Positions 25,392-33,454 of a DNA stretch of 64,000 bases are shown one piece after another; within the stretch, counting starts at the first letter, position 1; each line of letters begins with the position of its first letter. Source of the DNA: an uncultured Lachnospiraceae bacterium (GTDB lineage Bacteria > Bacillota > Clostridia > Lachnospirales > Lachnospiraceae); the NCBI GenBank assembly GCA_934339365.1, contig CAKRHW010000004.1, positions 1-64,000 of the forward strand. Direction: 5' to 3'. The translations under genes and the position numbers were made by a program. Under the pieces are notes generated by a model, which was given only the letters and a program-made list of their open reading frames with translations, searched no databases and was not told where the DNA came from.

Positions 25392-26729
25392 TTATTTGAT
25401 GATATCTTTAATATCTTCTTTTAATTCTTTTACAATGCCGGATTTTTTCTCAGTTGTGTTCGTAGAGCCTTCGGTTGTTTCCGTTTTAGACGAAGGATCG
25501 AAATAATGAGGATTATTTAACATGGCCTCAACATCTTCTGTTCCCTGTTTTTTAAAATTCTGATAACGGCTCGCAAAATCCTTGCGATACCAGATTTTAA
25601 GGAGAGAGATGAGGGAAGCTGTCACAGGAACAGCAAGAATCATTCCGAGTAATCCCCATTTACTTCCGCCTATGGTAATGGCAATTAAGATAAATGCAGG
25701 ATGGATACCTACCTGATTCCCGACGATTCTCGGACATAAAATATTGGCATCAATCTGTTGTACAATCTCAGTGCAGATAAGTGACCAGAATGCCAGCCAT
25801 CCGCCGCCGGTTAGCAGTCCCATAAGGGTTGCAAGAAGAACACCGATAAAAGCTCCAATATAAGGAATCAGATTCAAAATTCCGGTAATAATACCGATCA
25901 CCAATGCATAATCGACACCTAACAGCATTAAGACGACAGAAATCATCACTGCCACAAAAAAGGCTTCAATCAGTTGTCCACGAATATAGTTTGAAAAAGT
26001 ATAGTTTACTACTTTCAGGCAGCGGCGAAGGTTGTGACCTAAGTGACTGTCTTTGAAAATAATAAACATTAATTTATCCCAAAGTTCAAGAAAATAATCT
26101 GCGCTGTATAAGATATAAATGCTTAAAATGAAAGCAATCAGCAGGTTAAAAAGGTTGCTTCCAAAGGAAAGCAGGGAATCGAAAACTCCGCTTAATAGTT
26201 TTTGGAGAAAATTCTGAAGCCATTCTACTAAAACTGTAATCTTAGGTGTTAAGTCTTTTAACCAGGAAATATGCAGAGAATCAATCTGTTTAGCTAGTTC
26301 ATCAGAGTTCATTTTATCTTCGGACAGATAGGTGTTGTAAAAATGAACAATATCAGAAAAAGAAGTATTGTTTGCAATTTTACCACCAATCATATAGTAA
26401 ATTCCAAGAAAGATTGCAACGATAATACCGATAAATGCAGTATAGGAAACAACAATGGCAAGACCGCGGCAAACAGTTTTCCGTTTTATATGAAGTTTAT
26501 TCTGAAATAGAGATGCTAATGCTTTTGTCGGCCAGTTCAGTACATAGGCGATTGCTAATGATAGAATGACTGGTGTAAGTAAAGACAGTGCAGCCCGTAA
26601 AAATGTAAAAGCGGTAATCGAAACGGCTGGAATATAGTTAATAACCATATCTAGAATCTTGATTACCATTACAGTGAAAATAACATAAATCGAAACTTTT
26701 AAATATTTTTTGTCAAAACCAAAGTGCAT
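25392..26729 (-). CDS. AI-2E family transporter (PF01594 membrane permease)
   Basis: A 445-residue membrane protein with about eight hydrophobic segments, 2-3 near the N-terminus (about 10-75), one near 85-110 and a cluster at 215-370. The C-terminal half has the family-typical GQLIEAFFVAVM and GIITGILNLIPYIGAFIGV stretches and the FILIAITIGGSKWGLLGMILAVPV segment. Family members were first linked to AI-2 export, but many are exporters or ion transporters of unknown substrate, so the name is only a family label. A charged cytoplasmic tail of about 65 residues follows the last helix. GGGGAGGG precedes the start on the minus strand. Confidence 0.85.
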   Translation of the reverse strand: MHFGFDKKYLKVSIYVIFTVMVIKILDMVINYIPAVSITAFTFLRAALSLLTPVILSLAIAYVLNWPTKALASLFQNKLHIKRKTVCRGLAIVVSYTAFIGIIVAIFLGIYYMIGGKIANNTSFSDIVHFYNTYLSEDKMNSDELAKQIDSLHISWLKDLTPKITVLVEWLQNFLQKLLSGVFDSLLSFGSNLFNLLIAFILSIYILYSADYFLELWDKLMFIIFKDSHLGHNLRRCLKVVNYTFSNYIRGQLIEAFFVAVMISVVLMLLGVDYALVIGIITGILNLIPYIGAFIGVLLATLMGLLTGGGWLAFWSLICTEIVQQIDANILCPRIVGNQVGIHPAFILIAITIGGSKWGLLGMILAVPVTASLISLLKIWYRKDFASRYQNFKKQGTEDVEAMLNNPHYFDPSSKTETTEGSTNTTEKKSGIVKELKEDIKDIIK

Positions 26730-26824
26730 AGAACCCTCCCCAATAAGAATATTTAGTTATATCATAACATACTTAGAAAGAGAAAAACAGTAGATTAATG
26801 TTTTGTTAAAAAACAAAAAAGTGC

Positions 26825-26853
26825 TTGCAAGGAGCAAAAATGTATGGTATATT
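26825..26853 (+). promoter_or_regulatory. Promoter upstream of amt
   Basis: TTGCAA (26825-26830), a 17-base spacer and TATATT (26848-26853). The predicted start is near 26860, only about 15 bases before the terminator hairpin at 26875. Confidence 0.6.
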
Positions 26854-26874
26854 AATGCATGTTAAAGAGCAAAG

Positions 26875-26905
26875 GTGCTTCTATTTCGATAGAAGCGCTT
26901 TTTTT
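26875..26905 (+). terminator. UUCG-capped terminator in the amt leader
   Basis: GTGCTTCTAT (26875-26884) and ATAGAAGCGC (26889-26898) form a 10-bp stem closed by a TTCG tetraloop and followed by seven T. It points towards amt. The T run is also the 5' arm of a second hairpin, TTTTTGTG (26901-26908) with CACAAAAA (26930-26937), enclosing TATAAAA/TTTTATA. Confidence 0.75.
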
Positions 26906-27005
26906 GTGCTTATAAAAGAATTTTATAGACACAAAAATAAGACAGATTGCTCATTACGCATTGATTTTCATGAAATATCGATTAATTTTATCTTAGTTTG
27001 TAACG

Positions 27006-27044
27006 GCACTGCGTTATGAACTGCAAAAAACAAGTTTGCAGTGC
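27006..27044 (+). promoter_or_regulatory. Two mutually exclusive hairpins before the amt start
   Basis: ACTGCAAA (27020-27027) pairs with TTTGCAGT (27035-27042). GCACTGC (27006-27012) pairs with GCAGTGC (27038-27044). Both need the bases 27038-27042, so only one can form. They lie about 17 bases before ATG 27062, next to the ribosome binding region. Confidence 0.4.
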
Positions 27045-27061
27045 AGAAATGAGGAAAAATT

Positions 27062-28306
27062 ATGATTAATTCAGGAGATACAGCGTTTTTGCTGGTTTCA
27101 ACAGCACTTGTATTTTTTATGACACCAGGTCTGGCATTTTTTTATGGAGGCATGGTTCGAAGAAAAAATGTTCTTAATACGATGATGTCATCGCTTTTTA
27201 TTATGGGTCTTGCATCTGTAATGTGGGTATTATTTGGTTATTCTCTTAGTTTTAGTGGAGATATTGGAAGCGTAATTGGAAATTTGAAGCAATTTTGCAT
27301 GAACGGGGTTGGAGCAGATCCCGGAGCATATTCCGATACGATTCCGGCACTTTTATTTGCAGCATTCCAGATGATGTTTGCAATTATTACACCAGCACTG
27401 ATTACAGGTTCTGTTGCCGGAAGAATGAGATTTAAAGCATTATTTATTTTTATTGCATTATGGCTTATCGTAGTGTATTATCCAATGGCACATATGGTTT
27501 GGGGCAAAGGTGGATTCTTAGGAGAAGTATTAGGATCAGTTGATTTTGCCGGTGGAAATGTAGTACATATTAGTTCTGGTGTCAGTGGTTTAGTGCTTGC
27601 ATTGATGTTAGGAAAGAGAAGAGGATATGAGAAAACAGCATATCGGATTCATAACATTCCGTTCATTGTATTAGGTGCAGCGTTATTATGGTTCGGATGG
27701 TTTGGATTCAATGCAGGAAGTGCATTAGCAGCAGATGGTCTTGCAATTCACGCATTTATGACTACGAATACTTCAGCAGCATGTGGTATGTTAGCATGGA
27801 TGGCAATTGATACATTTAAGGATGGAAAACCAACAACCATTGGTGCATGTACAGGAGCCGTTCTGGGTCTGGTTGCTATCACACCGGGAGCAGGATTTGT
27901 ACCACTTTGGTCTTCCATTATTATTGGAGCACTGGTCAGTCCGATTTGTTATTTTATGATGTCAGTTGTAAAGAGAAAATTTGGTTATGATGATGCCTTA
28001 GATGCATTTGGATGTCATGGTGTTGGTGGTATCTGGGGAGGTATCGCAACTGGTATTTTTGCAGATAAGTCGATCAATAGTGTAGCACGTTGGGATGGAT
28101 TAATTCATGGTGAATGGCATTTATTCGGAGCACAGGTTCTTAGTATTGTAATCACAATTGCCATTGCCGCAGTTGGAACGTTTATCTGTGCTTCCATCGT
28201 AAAAATCTTTACACCACTTCGTGTTTCAGAAAAGGACGAAAGAGTTGGATTGGACAAGAGCCAGCATGGAGAATCTGCTTATCCATCATTCAATGGTCTA
28301 GATTAG
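27062..28306 (+). CDS. amt: Ammonium transporter
   Basis: Trimeric membrane channel for ammonium/ammonia of the Amt/Rh family, 414 residues with eleven predicted transmembrane helices. Visible are the N-terminal FFMTPGLAFFYGGMVRRKN motif, the conserved twin-histidine helices (GNVVHISSGVSGL near 165, with the pore histidine, and ALDAFGCHGVGGIWG near 318) and the WFGFNAGSALAADG segment near 222. The cytoplasmic tail (about 385-414) ends with a charged stretch and resembles tails that contact PII. The glnK gene follows by 80 bases, the classical amt-glnK pair for nitrogen-limited growth. The 330-base leader contains a promoter and several hairpins described separately. Confidence 0.95.
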   Translation: MINSGDTAFLLVSTALVFFMTPGLAFFYGGMVRRKNVLNTMMSSLFIMGLASVMWVLFGYSLSFSGDIGSVIGNLKQFCMNGVGADPGAYSDTIPALLFAAFQMMFAIITPALITGSVAGRMRFKALFIFIALWLIVVYYPMAHMVWGKGGFLGEVLGSVDFAGGNVVHISSGVSGLVLALMLGKRRGYEKTAYRIHNIPFIVLGAALLWFGWFGFNAGSALAADGLAIHAFMTTNTSAACGMLAWMAIDTFKDGKPTTIGACTGAVLGLVAITPGAGFVPLWSSIIIGALVSPICYFMMSVVKRKFGYDDALDAFGCHGVGGIWGGIATGIFADKSINSVARWDGLIHGEWHLFGAQVLSIVITIAIAAVGTFICASIVKIFTPLRVSEKDERVGLDKSQHGESAYPSFNGLD

Positions 28307-28386
28307 GATACTTAGCAAGATAGTAACATTTAATATAGAAGGAACTCTATGCAATGGGAAATGTGCATAAGTCGGAGGTGGAAAGA

Positions 28387-28749
28387 ATGATTAAAATTGA
28401 TGCGATGATTCGCGAAGAAAAAATGGAAGAAGTCAAAGATGTACTGCAAAAGCTTCATGTACATGGAATGACAATTTCGCAGGTTATGGGTTGTGGAACC
28501 CAGATGGGTTATAAAGAAAAAGTACGTGGATTTGATTTAGATGTCAATCTTCTCCCTAAGGTAAAATTTGAAGTTGTAGTATCGAATGAAGAGTGGGCAG
28601 AAAAAACAGTAAATGCTATTTGCAAAACTGCTTATACCGGAGAGCATGGAGATGGTAAGATTTTTGTATATGAATTACTAGATGCTGTGCGAATTCGTAC
28701 CGGTGAAAGAGGACCAAAGGCATTATGGGAAGAAGGTCAGACAAAATAG
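28387..28749 (+). CDS. glnK: PII nitrogen regulatory protein (GlnK-type) lacking the uridylylation tyrosine
   Basis: A 120-residue trimeric PII signal protein that senses ATP/ADP and 2-oxoglutarate and normally docks on the ammonium channel. Motifs: the N-terminal IKIDAMIREEKMEEV strand-helix, MTISQVMGCG before the T-loop, LLPKVKFEVVV after it, and TGEHGDGKIFVYELLDAVRIRTGERG at the C-terminus. In the T-loop, residue 51 (Tyr in enterobacterial GlnB/GlnK) is Leu and residue 46 is Val, so uridylylation at Tyr51 is impossible; Tyr42 remains. The start at 28387 follows GGAGGTGGAAAG; a longer frame from 28354 has no comparable site. Confidence 0.92.
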   Translation: MIKIDAMIREEKMEEVKDVLQKLHVHGMTISQVMGCGTQMGYKEKVRGFDLDVNLLPKVKFEVVVSNEEWAEKTVNAICKTAYTGEHGDGKIFVYELLDAVRIRTGERGPKALWEEGQTK

Positions 28750-28755
28750 TTTTTT

Positions 28756-28798
28756 AAAATGTGTATGTCGTTATGAAAAGCGGCATGCACATTTTTTC
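28756..28798 (+). terminator. Terminator of amt-glnK
   Basis: AAATGTGTATGTCG and CGGCATGCACATTTTTT pair with wobbles to make a long stem around an A-rich loop, followed by T6. Confidence 0.8.
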
Positions 28799-28891
28799 GT
28801 TTACAGATTTTGTAGAAAGAGACAGTGGGATATGGTATGATAGTTACGATTATTACGAAAATACAGGAATGCATGTGAAAAAGGAGGAAAT

Positions 28892-31252
28892 ATGCTCGAA
28901 TTAAAAAATATTCGTAAGGTATACCATGTGGGTGAAACGGAGACAGTGGCACTCAATAATATTAATGTGGCATTTCGGGAAAAAGAGTTTGTTGCTATTT
29001 TAGGAACCAGTGGTTCCGGTAAGACGACCTGCTTAAATGTCATTGGTGGACTTGACCGGTATGATAGTGGGGAACTTATTATTAAAGGAAAAAAAACAGC
29101 AGATTTTAAGGATCGTGACTGGGATGCATATAGAAATAACTCAATTGGATTTATTTTTCAAAGTTATAATCTGATTATGCATTTGAGTATTGTAGAAAAT
29201 GTGGAACTCGGTATGACATTAAGCGGAGTTTCAAGAGAGCAGAAACACAAAAGAGCAATAGAAGTATTAGAACAGGTAGGTTTAAAAGAACATATTCATA
29301 AGAGGCCGAATCAATTATCCGGTGGGCAAATGCAGAGGGTTGCGATTGCAAGAGCACTTGCAAATGATCCGGAGATACTTTTATGTGATGAACCGACAGG
29401 TGCATTAGATACTGCCACGAGTATTCAGATTATGGATTTAATCAAGGAAGTAGCCGGTAATCGTCTGGTAATTATGGTGACACATAATCCGGAACTGGCA
29501 GAAAAATATGCGGACAGAATTATTCGTTTTCAGGATGGAAATATCATCAATGATACGAATCCGCATGTAGAAAGACAAAAAGGGGATGAATTCCGACTGA
29601 AGAAAACGGCGATGAAGTTTCAGACAGCATTGGGGCTTTCTTTAAATAATCTGAAGACAAAAAAAGGAAGAACTTTTTTAACTTCATTTGCATCAAGCAT
29701 TGGAATTATTGGAATTGCAGTTATTTTAAGTCTCTCTTCCGGATTTAAACAACAGATTCTAAAGTTCCAGTCAGATGCTATGGCAGATATGCCGGTTATT
29801 ATTTCCCAGAATGTACAACAGATGGATGAAGAAGAGATGCAGAAGCTATCAGATGAAAGGATGAGCGTAATTAAGGGAACCGCTAAATTTGAAAAATCAG
29901 ATAAGGCATATTTGTATAATCCTGAGGATAGTAAAAAAGTACATGTGAATCAGTTTACCGATGAATATATGAATTACTTAAAAAAGATTGATCCGAAGGT
30001 TTGTGGAAGTATTGGTTATATCCGTCTGGTGAATCTGAATATGGTTCGAAAAACAGAAAAAGGAATTGTTCCGGTCAGCATATCGGGAGGATCGGGCAAT
30101 ACGGATATGAGTGCAATGACGTCGAATGCAGGAATTTCCATGGGACTTTCTACGTATCCGAACCAGTTAGCAGACAGTAGCAAATCATATTTAGAAAAAT
30201 GCTATGATGTAATGGAAGGAAGTTATCCTGCCAATGATCATGAAGTCGTATTAGTTATTGATGATAAAAACCGTATCTCGGAAAAGATTATGGAAGCTTT
30301 GGGATTTGATGTTAAGAATAAAGATTCCATAGATTTTAAAGACATTGTGGGAACAAAGATGCGGGTGATTCCAAATGATGCATATTATACCAAAACAGAA
30401 ATGGGAAATTATGTGCCGGGTACAGATTATCAGGCTATGTATGAAGCAAAGAATGCCATTGATATTAAGATTTCAGCCGTTGTAAGACAGAAAGAAGATG
30501 TGACTGTTGGAGCACTTACAACAGGAATTGCTTACAGTGATAATCTTGCAGAAGAATTGATCAAATTAAATCAGAATTCAGAGATTGTGAAAGCTCAAAA
30601 AAATAGTGACGCAAACATTATGACAATGAAAAAATTTGAAAGTGATACAGAAAAATCTCAGCTCCTTGGTTATTTGGGAGAGAATTCTATTCCATATGCG
30701 ATTCTCGTATATCCGGAAACATTTGATAACAAAGATAGTGTATTAGAATATTTAGATAAATATAATGAAGGAAAAAAAGAAGACGCTGCAGTTATCTATA
30801 CGGATATGGCAGGGACCATGTCAGATATGACAGGCGGAATTATGGATGCGATTACGATTGTACTCGTTGCATTTGCGGGAATTTCTCTTGTGGTGAGTCT
30901 GATTATGATTTGTATCATCACGTATACGTCTGTACTTGAGCGGACAAAAGAAATTGGTGTGCTTCGTGCACTTGGCGCCAGAAAGAAGGATATTACCAGA
31001 GTATTTGATGCAGAAACCTTTATCTTAGGAATCTTTTCCGGGGTATTGGGAATTTTCATTGCATGGTTGTGTACCTTCCCGATTAATCATGTTCTGTACA
31101 ATATGACAGATTTAGAAAATGTGGCAGTCTTAAATCCAAAGCATGCCATAATTCTTGTAGCTGTAAGTACTATACTGACGGTGCTTGGCGGACATATACC
31201 AGCAAAAATGGCTTCCAAGAAGGATGCAGTAGAGGCACTTCGTTCAGAATAA
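28892..31252 (+). CDS. MacB-like ABC transporter, fused ATPase and FtsX-type permease
   Basis: A 786-residue single-chain half-exporter. The N-terminal ATPase (about 1-225) has Walker A GTSGSGKTT near 40, a Q-loop in FIFQSYNLI, signature LSGGQMQR near 142 and Walker B LLCDEPTGALD near 163. A first transmembrane helix (about 268-288, SSIGIIGIAVILSLSSGF) is followed by a large extracytoplasmic domain (about 290-640) and three C-terminal helices with the FtsX motif RTKEIGVLRALGARKKDI near 690. The type VII (MacB/FtsX) family handles antimicrobial peptides, lipoproteins or cell-envelope signals; the substrate cannot be read here. No separate membrane-fusion partner is adjacent. AAAAAGGAGG precedes the ATG. 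Confidence 0.88.
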   Translation: MLELKNIRKVYHVGETETVALNNINVAFREKEFVAILGTSGSGKTTCLNVIGGLDRYDSGELIIKGKKTADFKDRDWDAYRNNSIGFIFQSYNLIMHLSIVENVELGMTLSGVSREQKHKRAIEVLEQVGLKEHIHKRPNQLSGGQMQRVAIARALANDPEILLCDEPTGALDTATSIQIMDLIKEVAGNRLVIMVTHNPELAEKYADRIIRFQDGNIINDTNPHVERQKGDEFRLKKTAMKFQTALGLSLNNLKTKKGRTFLTSFASSIGIIGIAVILSLSSGFKQQILKFQSDAMADMPVIISQNVQQMDEEEMQKLSDERMSVIKGTAKFEKSDKAYLYNPEDSKKVHVNQFTDEYMNYLKKIDPKVCGSIGYIRLVNLNMVRKTEKGIVPVSISGGSGNTDMSAMTSNAGISMGLSTYPNQLADSSKSYLEKCYDVMEGSYPANDHEVVLVIDDKNRISEKIMEALGFDVKNKDSIDFKDIVGTKMRVIPNDAYYTKTEMGNYVPGTDYQAMYEAKNAIDIKISAVVRQKEDVTVGALTTGIAYSDNLAEELIKLNQNSEIVKAQKNSDANIMTMKKFESDTEKSQLLGYLGENSIPYAILVYPETFDNKDSVLEYLDKYNEGKKEDAAVIYTDMAGTMSDMTGGIMDAITIVLVAFAGISLVVSLIMICIITYTSVLERTKEIGVLRALGARKKDITRVFDAETFILGIFSGVLGIFIAWLCTFPINHVLYNMTDLENVAVLNPKHAIILVAVSTILTVLGGHIPAKMASKKDAVEALRSE

Positions 31253-31370
31253 AAAATCATAATAATGTAAGAAAGTTTTGTCAGATGTTGTTTATCTATT
31301 CTTCTTTTTGTGATAAAATGAAAGAAATAAAAGTAATTAGAGACATGATTGTATCGGAATGGAGGACATT

Positions 31371-32126
31371 ATGGTTACGAATTTTAAAATGGTTGTACAA
31401 TACGACGGGACGAAATATGACGGATGGCAAAAACAGGGACAGAATGGTTCAGCCAAGAGAGAGAATACAATTCAAGGAAAATTAGAATTTGTATTATCAA
31501 AGATGACAGGAGAAGAGATTGCAGTACATGGTTCTGGCAGAACAGATGCCGGTGTACATGCAAAGGAACAGGTTGCCAATTTTAAAACGGAACGTAAGGT
31601 AACCGCTCAATATGTAAAAGATTATTTAAATGAATATTTGCCAGAAGATATTGCAGTGGTTTCGGTAGAGGAGACAGATGAAAGATTTCATGCCAGACTG
31701 AATGCGAAGGCAAAGAGATATCTGTATCGGATTAATAATTCAAATGTATCGAATGTATTTGAGCGCAAGTATGTGTATCAGGTGTTAGAACCATTGAATT
31801 TAGAAGCCATGGAAGAGGCAGTATCATATTTAATGGGAAAGCATGACTTTAAGAGTTTTTGTTCGAATAAGAGAATGACAAAGTCTTCGGTACGTACATT
31901 GTATGAAGTAGATGTAGAAAAGATTGATAATGAGATTGATTTTATGTTTTATGGAGACGGATTTTTACATAATATGGTTCGCATTATGGTGGGAACACTC
32001 ATTGAGATCGGACTTGAGAAGAGAAGACCAGAGGAGATTGTAAGTATCTTTGAAGCACAGGACAGAAGTGCGGCAGGATTTACAGCACCTGGTAAGGGAC
32101 TGACATTGATTGAAGTGGAGTATTAG
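31371..32126 (+). CDS. truA: tRNA pseudouridine(38-40) synthase
   Basis: Isomerises uridines 38-40 in the anticodon arm of many tRNAs. The 251-residue length fits TruA. The N-terminal strand FKMVVQYDGTKYDGWQKQ and the catalytic motif GSGRTDAGVHAKEQVANF (active Asp near residue 54) are clear, along with the FHARLNAKAKRYLYRI segment and the C-terminal DGFLHNMVRIMVGTLIEIG. The in-frame ATG at 31359 overlaps the GGAGG ribosome binding site, so ATG 31371 is chosen. It stands alone after the ABC gene; a second regulator gene follows by 97 bases. Confidence 0.93.
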   Translation: MVTNFKMVVQYDGTKYDGWQKQGQNGSAKRENTIQGKLEFVLSKMTGEEIAVHGSGRTDAGVHAKEQVANFKTERKVTAQYVKDYLNEYLPEDIAVVSVEETDERFHARLNAKAKRYLYRINNSNVSNVFERKYVYQVLEPLNLEAMEEAVSYLMGKHDFKSFCSNKRMTKSSVRTLYEVDVEKIDNEIDFMFYGDGFLHNMVRIMVGTLIEIGLEKRRPEEIVSIFEAQDRSAAGFTAPGKGLTLIEVEY

Positions 32127-32223
32127 AAAATAATTTTTATGATAGGTACCTGGGGAATCTGAGCGAATTAAGAAAATGACAGAATAAGAAGAAAAGTACA
32201 AAGGAGCAGGAGGAACAGGACTT

Positions 32224-32934
32224 ATGCATATTGCGATATGCGACGATGAAGAATTGATCTGTAAGGATATCAAAAATAAAATTATGGATTATGAGCAACG
32301 ATTCGGAGGGACGCATAAAATCAGTACATTTCTTTCGGTACAGGATTTTTTAGAGTGTTATCAGGAAGAGCAGATTCAATTAGTATTTTTAGATATTGAA
32401 TTTGCAGAGCAGGTAACAGGAATCGAGGCAGGAAGAATTATCCGGGAGGAATTAGAGGATTTTTCATTACAGGTTGTATATATTTCCAGTCAGTTTCGGT
32501 ATGCAATGCAGTTGTTTCGAAGTCAGCCGTTAGATTTTCTGATTAAACCATTAAAGCAGGAAGATATTGACAGCTGTATGGAAGCAGCAAAACGTAATTT
32601 TTTAGAGAATTCAAAATATTTTACTTATGTTAAGGGAAGAAATAAACAATACGTAAGATGCGGAGACATTCTTTATTTTCAGAGTAAGATGCGAAAAATC
32701 TATATCCATTTAACATCAGGAAGGACGATTGAATTTTACGGGAAATTACAGGAAGTGAAAGAGCAGTTAAGCGAGAATTTCGTTCAGGTGCATCAGTCAG
32801 TGATTGTAAATTACCGTCATGTCACAGCTGCAAAATATAGTCAGATTTTACTTAGTAATGATGAAATCATAGAGGTCAGTAGGGCGTATCGGGAAGATAT
32901 AGCAGGAATTATCGCGCAAAAAGAGATGAGTTAA
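32224..32934 (+). CDS. LytTR-family response regulator
   Basis: A 236-residue two-domain regulator. The receiver (about 1-120) has the acidic pair in ICDDEE, the phospho-accepting Asp in LVFLDIEFAEQ near 58 and the conserved Lys in FLIKPLKQED near 103. The LytTR DNA-binding domain (about 138-232) has YVRCGDILYFQSKMRKIYIHL and NFVQVHQSVIVNYRHV. Regulators of this type (AgrA, VirR, LytR) usually act with a six-helix HPK10 sensor kinase, which is missing here, so its input is unknown. GGAGCAGGAGGAACA precedes the ATG. It is followed by a large intergenic region with a probable small RNA. Confidence 0.88.
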   Translation: MHIAICDDEELICKDIKNKIMDYEQRFGGTHKISTFLSVQDFLECYQEEQIQLVFLDIEFAEQVTGIEAGRIIREELEDFSLQVVYISSQFRYAMQLFRSQPLDFLIKPLKQEDIDSCMEAAKRNFLENSKYFTYVKGRNKQYVRCGDILYFQSKMRKIYIHLTSGRTIEFYGKLQEVKEQLSENFVQVHQSVIVNYRHVTAAKYSQILLSNDEIIEVSRAYREDIAGIIAQKEMS

Positions 32935-33004
32935 GTGCTGTCACTTGCAAAATATGACAATTAACCTACCCAATATGACAAAATCCATTTTTTCAAAAAA
33001 ATTG

Positions 33005-33190
33005 TGGTATGCTATTCGTGAACAGAGGCAAAGGCCACTGTTTTCGTTTGAAAATTGTTCTTAAGAGTTTTTATGGGCTTGAAGAGAAAGAACAATAATG
33101 GGTTGGTGGGAATCGTGTATGGACAGTGAATAGCACTGCGATATAGATACGAGATAAAAAGTCTAGGCATTCATGCTTAGACTTTTTAGT
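33005..33190 (+). ncRNA. Candidate small RNA (6S-like in size and outline)
   Basis: The 520-base gap before thiC has two transcription units. The first has an extended -10 box TGGTATGCT (33005-33013) and ends at the terminator 33157-33189, predicting an RNA of about 170 bases with no open frame of note. Within it ATTGTTCTT (33054-33062) pairs with AAGAACAAT (33089-33097), and CACTGT (33037-33042) pairs with ACAGTG (33122-33127), leaving an internal bubble between the two helices. That outline and length recall 6S RNA, which has a central bubble in a long hairpin, but I cannot confirm the family. No clear -35 box is seen. Confidence 0.4.
33157..33189 (+). terminator. Terminator of the candidate small RNA
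   Basis: AAGTCTAGGCA and TGCTTAGACTT form an 11-bp stem (one wobble) with a TTCA loop, followed by TTTAGTTTTTT. It lies just upstream of the thiC promoter. Confidence 0.85.
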
Positions 33191-33197
33191 TTTTTAG

Positions 33198-33226
33198 TTG
33201 CACAATCGTTTTTCTTGTGTTACTCT
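33198..33226 (+). promoter_or_regulatory. Promoter of thiC
   Basis: TTGCAC (33198-33203), a 17-base spacer and TACTCT (33221-33226). The transcript would start near 33233 and contain the whole TPP riboswitch. Confidence 0.65.
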
Positions 33227-33275
33227 AGACAGAGATATCAGAAGTGATTCTTTGACAGAAGAACTTTTGATTAGA

Positions 33276-33356
33276 AAATATCGGGAGCCTGAATGGGCTG
33301 AGAGGAGACATTGGTCTCGACCGTACCTGATTTGGATCATGCCAACGTAGGGAGTC
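33276..33356 (+). promoter_or_regulatory. TPP (thi-box) riboswitch
   Basis: The conserved core is present: GGGCTGAGAGG (33296-33306), a P3 hairpin GAGAC/GTCTC, then ACCTGATTTGGATCATGCCA with AACGTAGGGA (33325-33353). These match the pyrimidine- and pyrophosphate-sensing halves of the thi-box. The outer P1 helix is short. The terminator at 33410-33437 is its expression platform, so thiC should be switched off by thiamine pyrophosphate. Confidence 0.93.
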
Positions 33357-33409
33357 ATAGTAGATTTTTAAAGTAGATGGAGGAATCCTGTACTTTTTAG
33401 AAGACGTAG

Positions 33410-33437
33410 ACACACTGCCAGGGCAGTGTGTTTTTTT
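33410..33437 (+). terminator. Riboswitch-controlled terminator before thiC
   Basis: ACACACTG and CAGTGTGT form a perfect 8-bp stem around CCAGGG, followed by seven T, 18 bases before the thiC start. Confidence 0.88.
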
Positions 33438-33454
33438 AGAAAATGGAGGTAAAA

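Noticed and set aside
26825..27019. 64-residue frame in the amt leader
   Set aside because: It overlaps the promoter, terminator and hairpins, has no ribosome binding site and no homologue-like sequence.
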